A DNA stretch of 6,361 nt. Origin: Verrucomicrobiota bacterium. GTDB lineage: Bacteria > Verrucomicrobiota > Verrucomicrobiia > Limisphaerales > UBA1096. A program made the position numbers and the translations under genes. The stretch spans positions 1-6,361 of the forward strand of contig QOAX01000180.1 in the NCBI GenBank assembly GCA_003972865.1, given 5' to 3'. Below, piece by piece: positions 5,760 to 6,361 of this stretch (position 1 is its first letter; every line of letters starts with the position of its first letter). The notes beneath the pieces are model-generated. The model was not told where the DNA came from. It ran no database searches and worked only from the letters and a program-made list of their open reading frames with translations.

Positions 5760-6361
5760 TCGTCATCACTCCAATCGTCTTCCAACTCAACCCCTCCAGA
5801 TTCTATAGCCCGACGAAGCGGCGCCCAAACTTTGGCGACGGAGGTGACGATCTGCTTGGAGCGCGATAGGTCTTCCAAGGGATCGGCATCACTTTCCTGT
5901 TGTAGGAAGACTCGTGGCGCCTTGCTGAGAACGGACAACAAGTAATCTAGGTCATCGCACATCTCCATGCAGCGGTAAGTGTCCGCGGTGTGGACTCGAT
6001 GCGGGCCGCCGCGTATGCTGCTCGATAGCGAGAAGCTCTCGACATCCGGGTCTTCGATACCGCCCAGGTGCCATGTGAAGCCGTGCGTGCCCTTGATCGA
6101 TATCTCGGCTTCGTCGAATTCTAGGGTCGCACTGTATCGCTCGTCCAAGTAGGTGGCGAAGATATCGGAGACAGGGCTGTTAATCATCCCGTACGCGTGC
6201 AAGAGCGCGCTTCGAAACGAGCCTTGAGTTGGATTCACGAAGAGGTCGCGGTCAGATATCAGACCGGCGATTAGTATGCCGATGGAGTCAGTGCCGGGAA
6301 TCCCCGAGTGGTCGTCTGGTTGGATGCAGGCGGCAGCGGCACAGAAGTCCCTACCTGTATA
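5756..6361 (-). CDS. Hypothetical protein, first gene of the cluster (partial, 5' end missing)
   Basis: The minus-strand frame is open from the window edge at 6361 to TGA 5758-5756 and encodes at least 201 residues. A GTG at 6238 could serve as a start, but the frame runs on upstream as plausible protein (DSIGILIAGLISDRDLFV), so the gene very probably begins outside the window. The visible part has a helix and strand mix (FRSALLHAYGMI, YSATLEFDEAEISIKGTHGFTWHL), two Cys in RCMEMCDDLDYLLSVL, a helical region near KQIVTSVAKVWAPLRRAI, and a strongly acidic tail (ELEDDWSDDE). Family not recognised; the tail codons carry the ribosome binding site of the next gene. The ATGA overlap couples it to the 263-aa gene and so to the ubiquitin-like operon. 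Confidence 0.75.
   Translation of the reverse strand, partial: YTGRDFCAAAACIQPDDHSGIPGTDSIGILIAGLISDRDLFVNPTQGSFRSALLHAYGMINSPVSDIFATYLDERYSATLEFDEAEISIKGTHGFTWHLGGIEDPDVESFSLSSSIRGGPHRVHTADTYRCMEMCDDLDYLLSVLSKAPRVFLQQESDADPLEDLSRSKQIVTSVAKVWAPLRRAIESGGVELEDDWSDDE
5765..5772 (-). promoter_or_regulatory. Ribosome binding site of the 263-aa gene
   Basis: GGAGTGAT, read on the minus strand, differs from the archaeal consensus GGAGGTGAT by one missing G and ends five bases before ATG 5759. It lies inside the acidic C-terminal codons of the upstream gene and supports coupled translation. Confidence 0.7.

Noticed and set aside
5756..6238. Complete 160-aa gene starting with GTG 6238
   Set aside because: The same frame stays open to the window edge with protein-like composition, and no clear ribosome binding site precedes the GTG; treated as a 5'-truncated gene.
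1..6361. CRISPR array, tRNA, rRNA or transposon ends
   Set aside because: No regularly spaced repeats, cloverleaf-like sequence, conserved rRNA text or transposase-like protein was seen in either strand.

Overview
The window looks like archaeal DNA, most likely an accessory or mobile region (plasmid, provirus or genomic island). The main evidence for archaea is a divergent transcription factor B (TFIIB-like) gene with an N-terminal zinc ribbon and two cyclin-type repeats. Ribosome binding sites that match the archaeal/bacterial anti-Shine-Dalgarno sequence (GGAG, GGTGA, GGAGTGAT) precede nearly every gene. Base composition is moderately GC-rich by eye, and the proteins lack the extreme acidity of haloarchaea. 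A Thermoplasmatota-type host is possible, but nothing here fixes the lineage. No rRNA, tRNA, CRISPR array, insertion sequence, integrase or replication gene was seen.

Layout. The left third (1-1972) is on the + strand: the last 26 codons of an upstream gene, then a 628-residue protein of unknown function with an N-terminal CxxC...CxxC zinc-binding motif. It converges on the tfb gene (1969-2961, minus); one CTAG tetranucleotide supplies both stop codons. A roughly 190-bp non-coding gap (2962-3152) with a two-part repeat separates tfb from the rest. The remainder (3153-6361) is a compact minus-strand gene cluster. Read in its own direction it holds a 5'-truncated gene of at least 201 codons, a 263-residue protein starting in an ATGA overlap, a 72-residue ubiquitin-like protein ending Gly-Gly-Leu-Cys, a 409-residue E1-like (ThiF) plus JAB/JAMM fusion, and an 80-residue acidic protein starting in another ATGA overlap.

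How the genes may work together. The ubiquitin-like protein, the E1-like adenylating domain and the JAMM isopeptidase domain are the parts of a minimal ubiquitin-like conjugation system. JAMM could remove the Leu-Cys tail to expose the diglycine, and could also reverse conjugation. E1 would adenylate the exposed terminus. No clear E2 or E3 is recognisable; the two upstream proteins of unknown family are the best places to look for a missing partner or a target. A strong hairpin between the ubiquitin-like and E1-JAB genes has G-U pairs that form only in the minus-strand RNA, which suggests it acts in the transcript, perhaps to set the ratio of the two proteins. The nearby divergent tfb may serve as an element-specific transcription factor. 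These functional links are inferences from gene order and motifs; no homology search was run.
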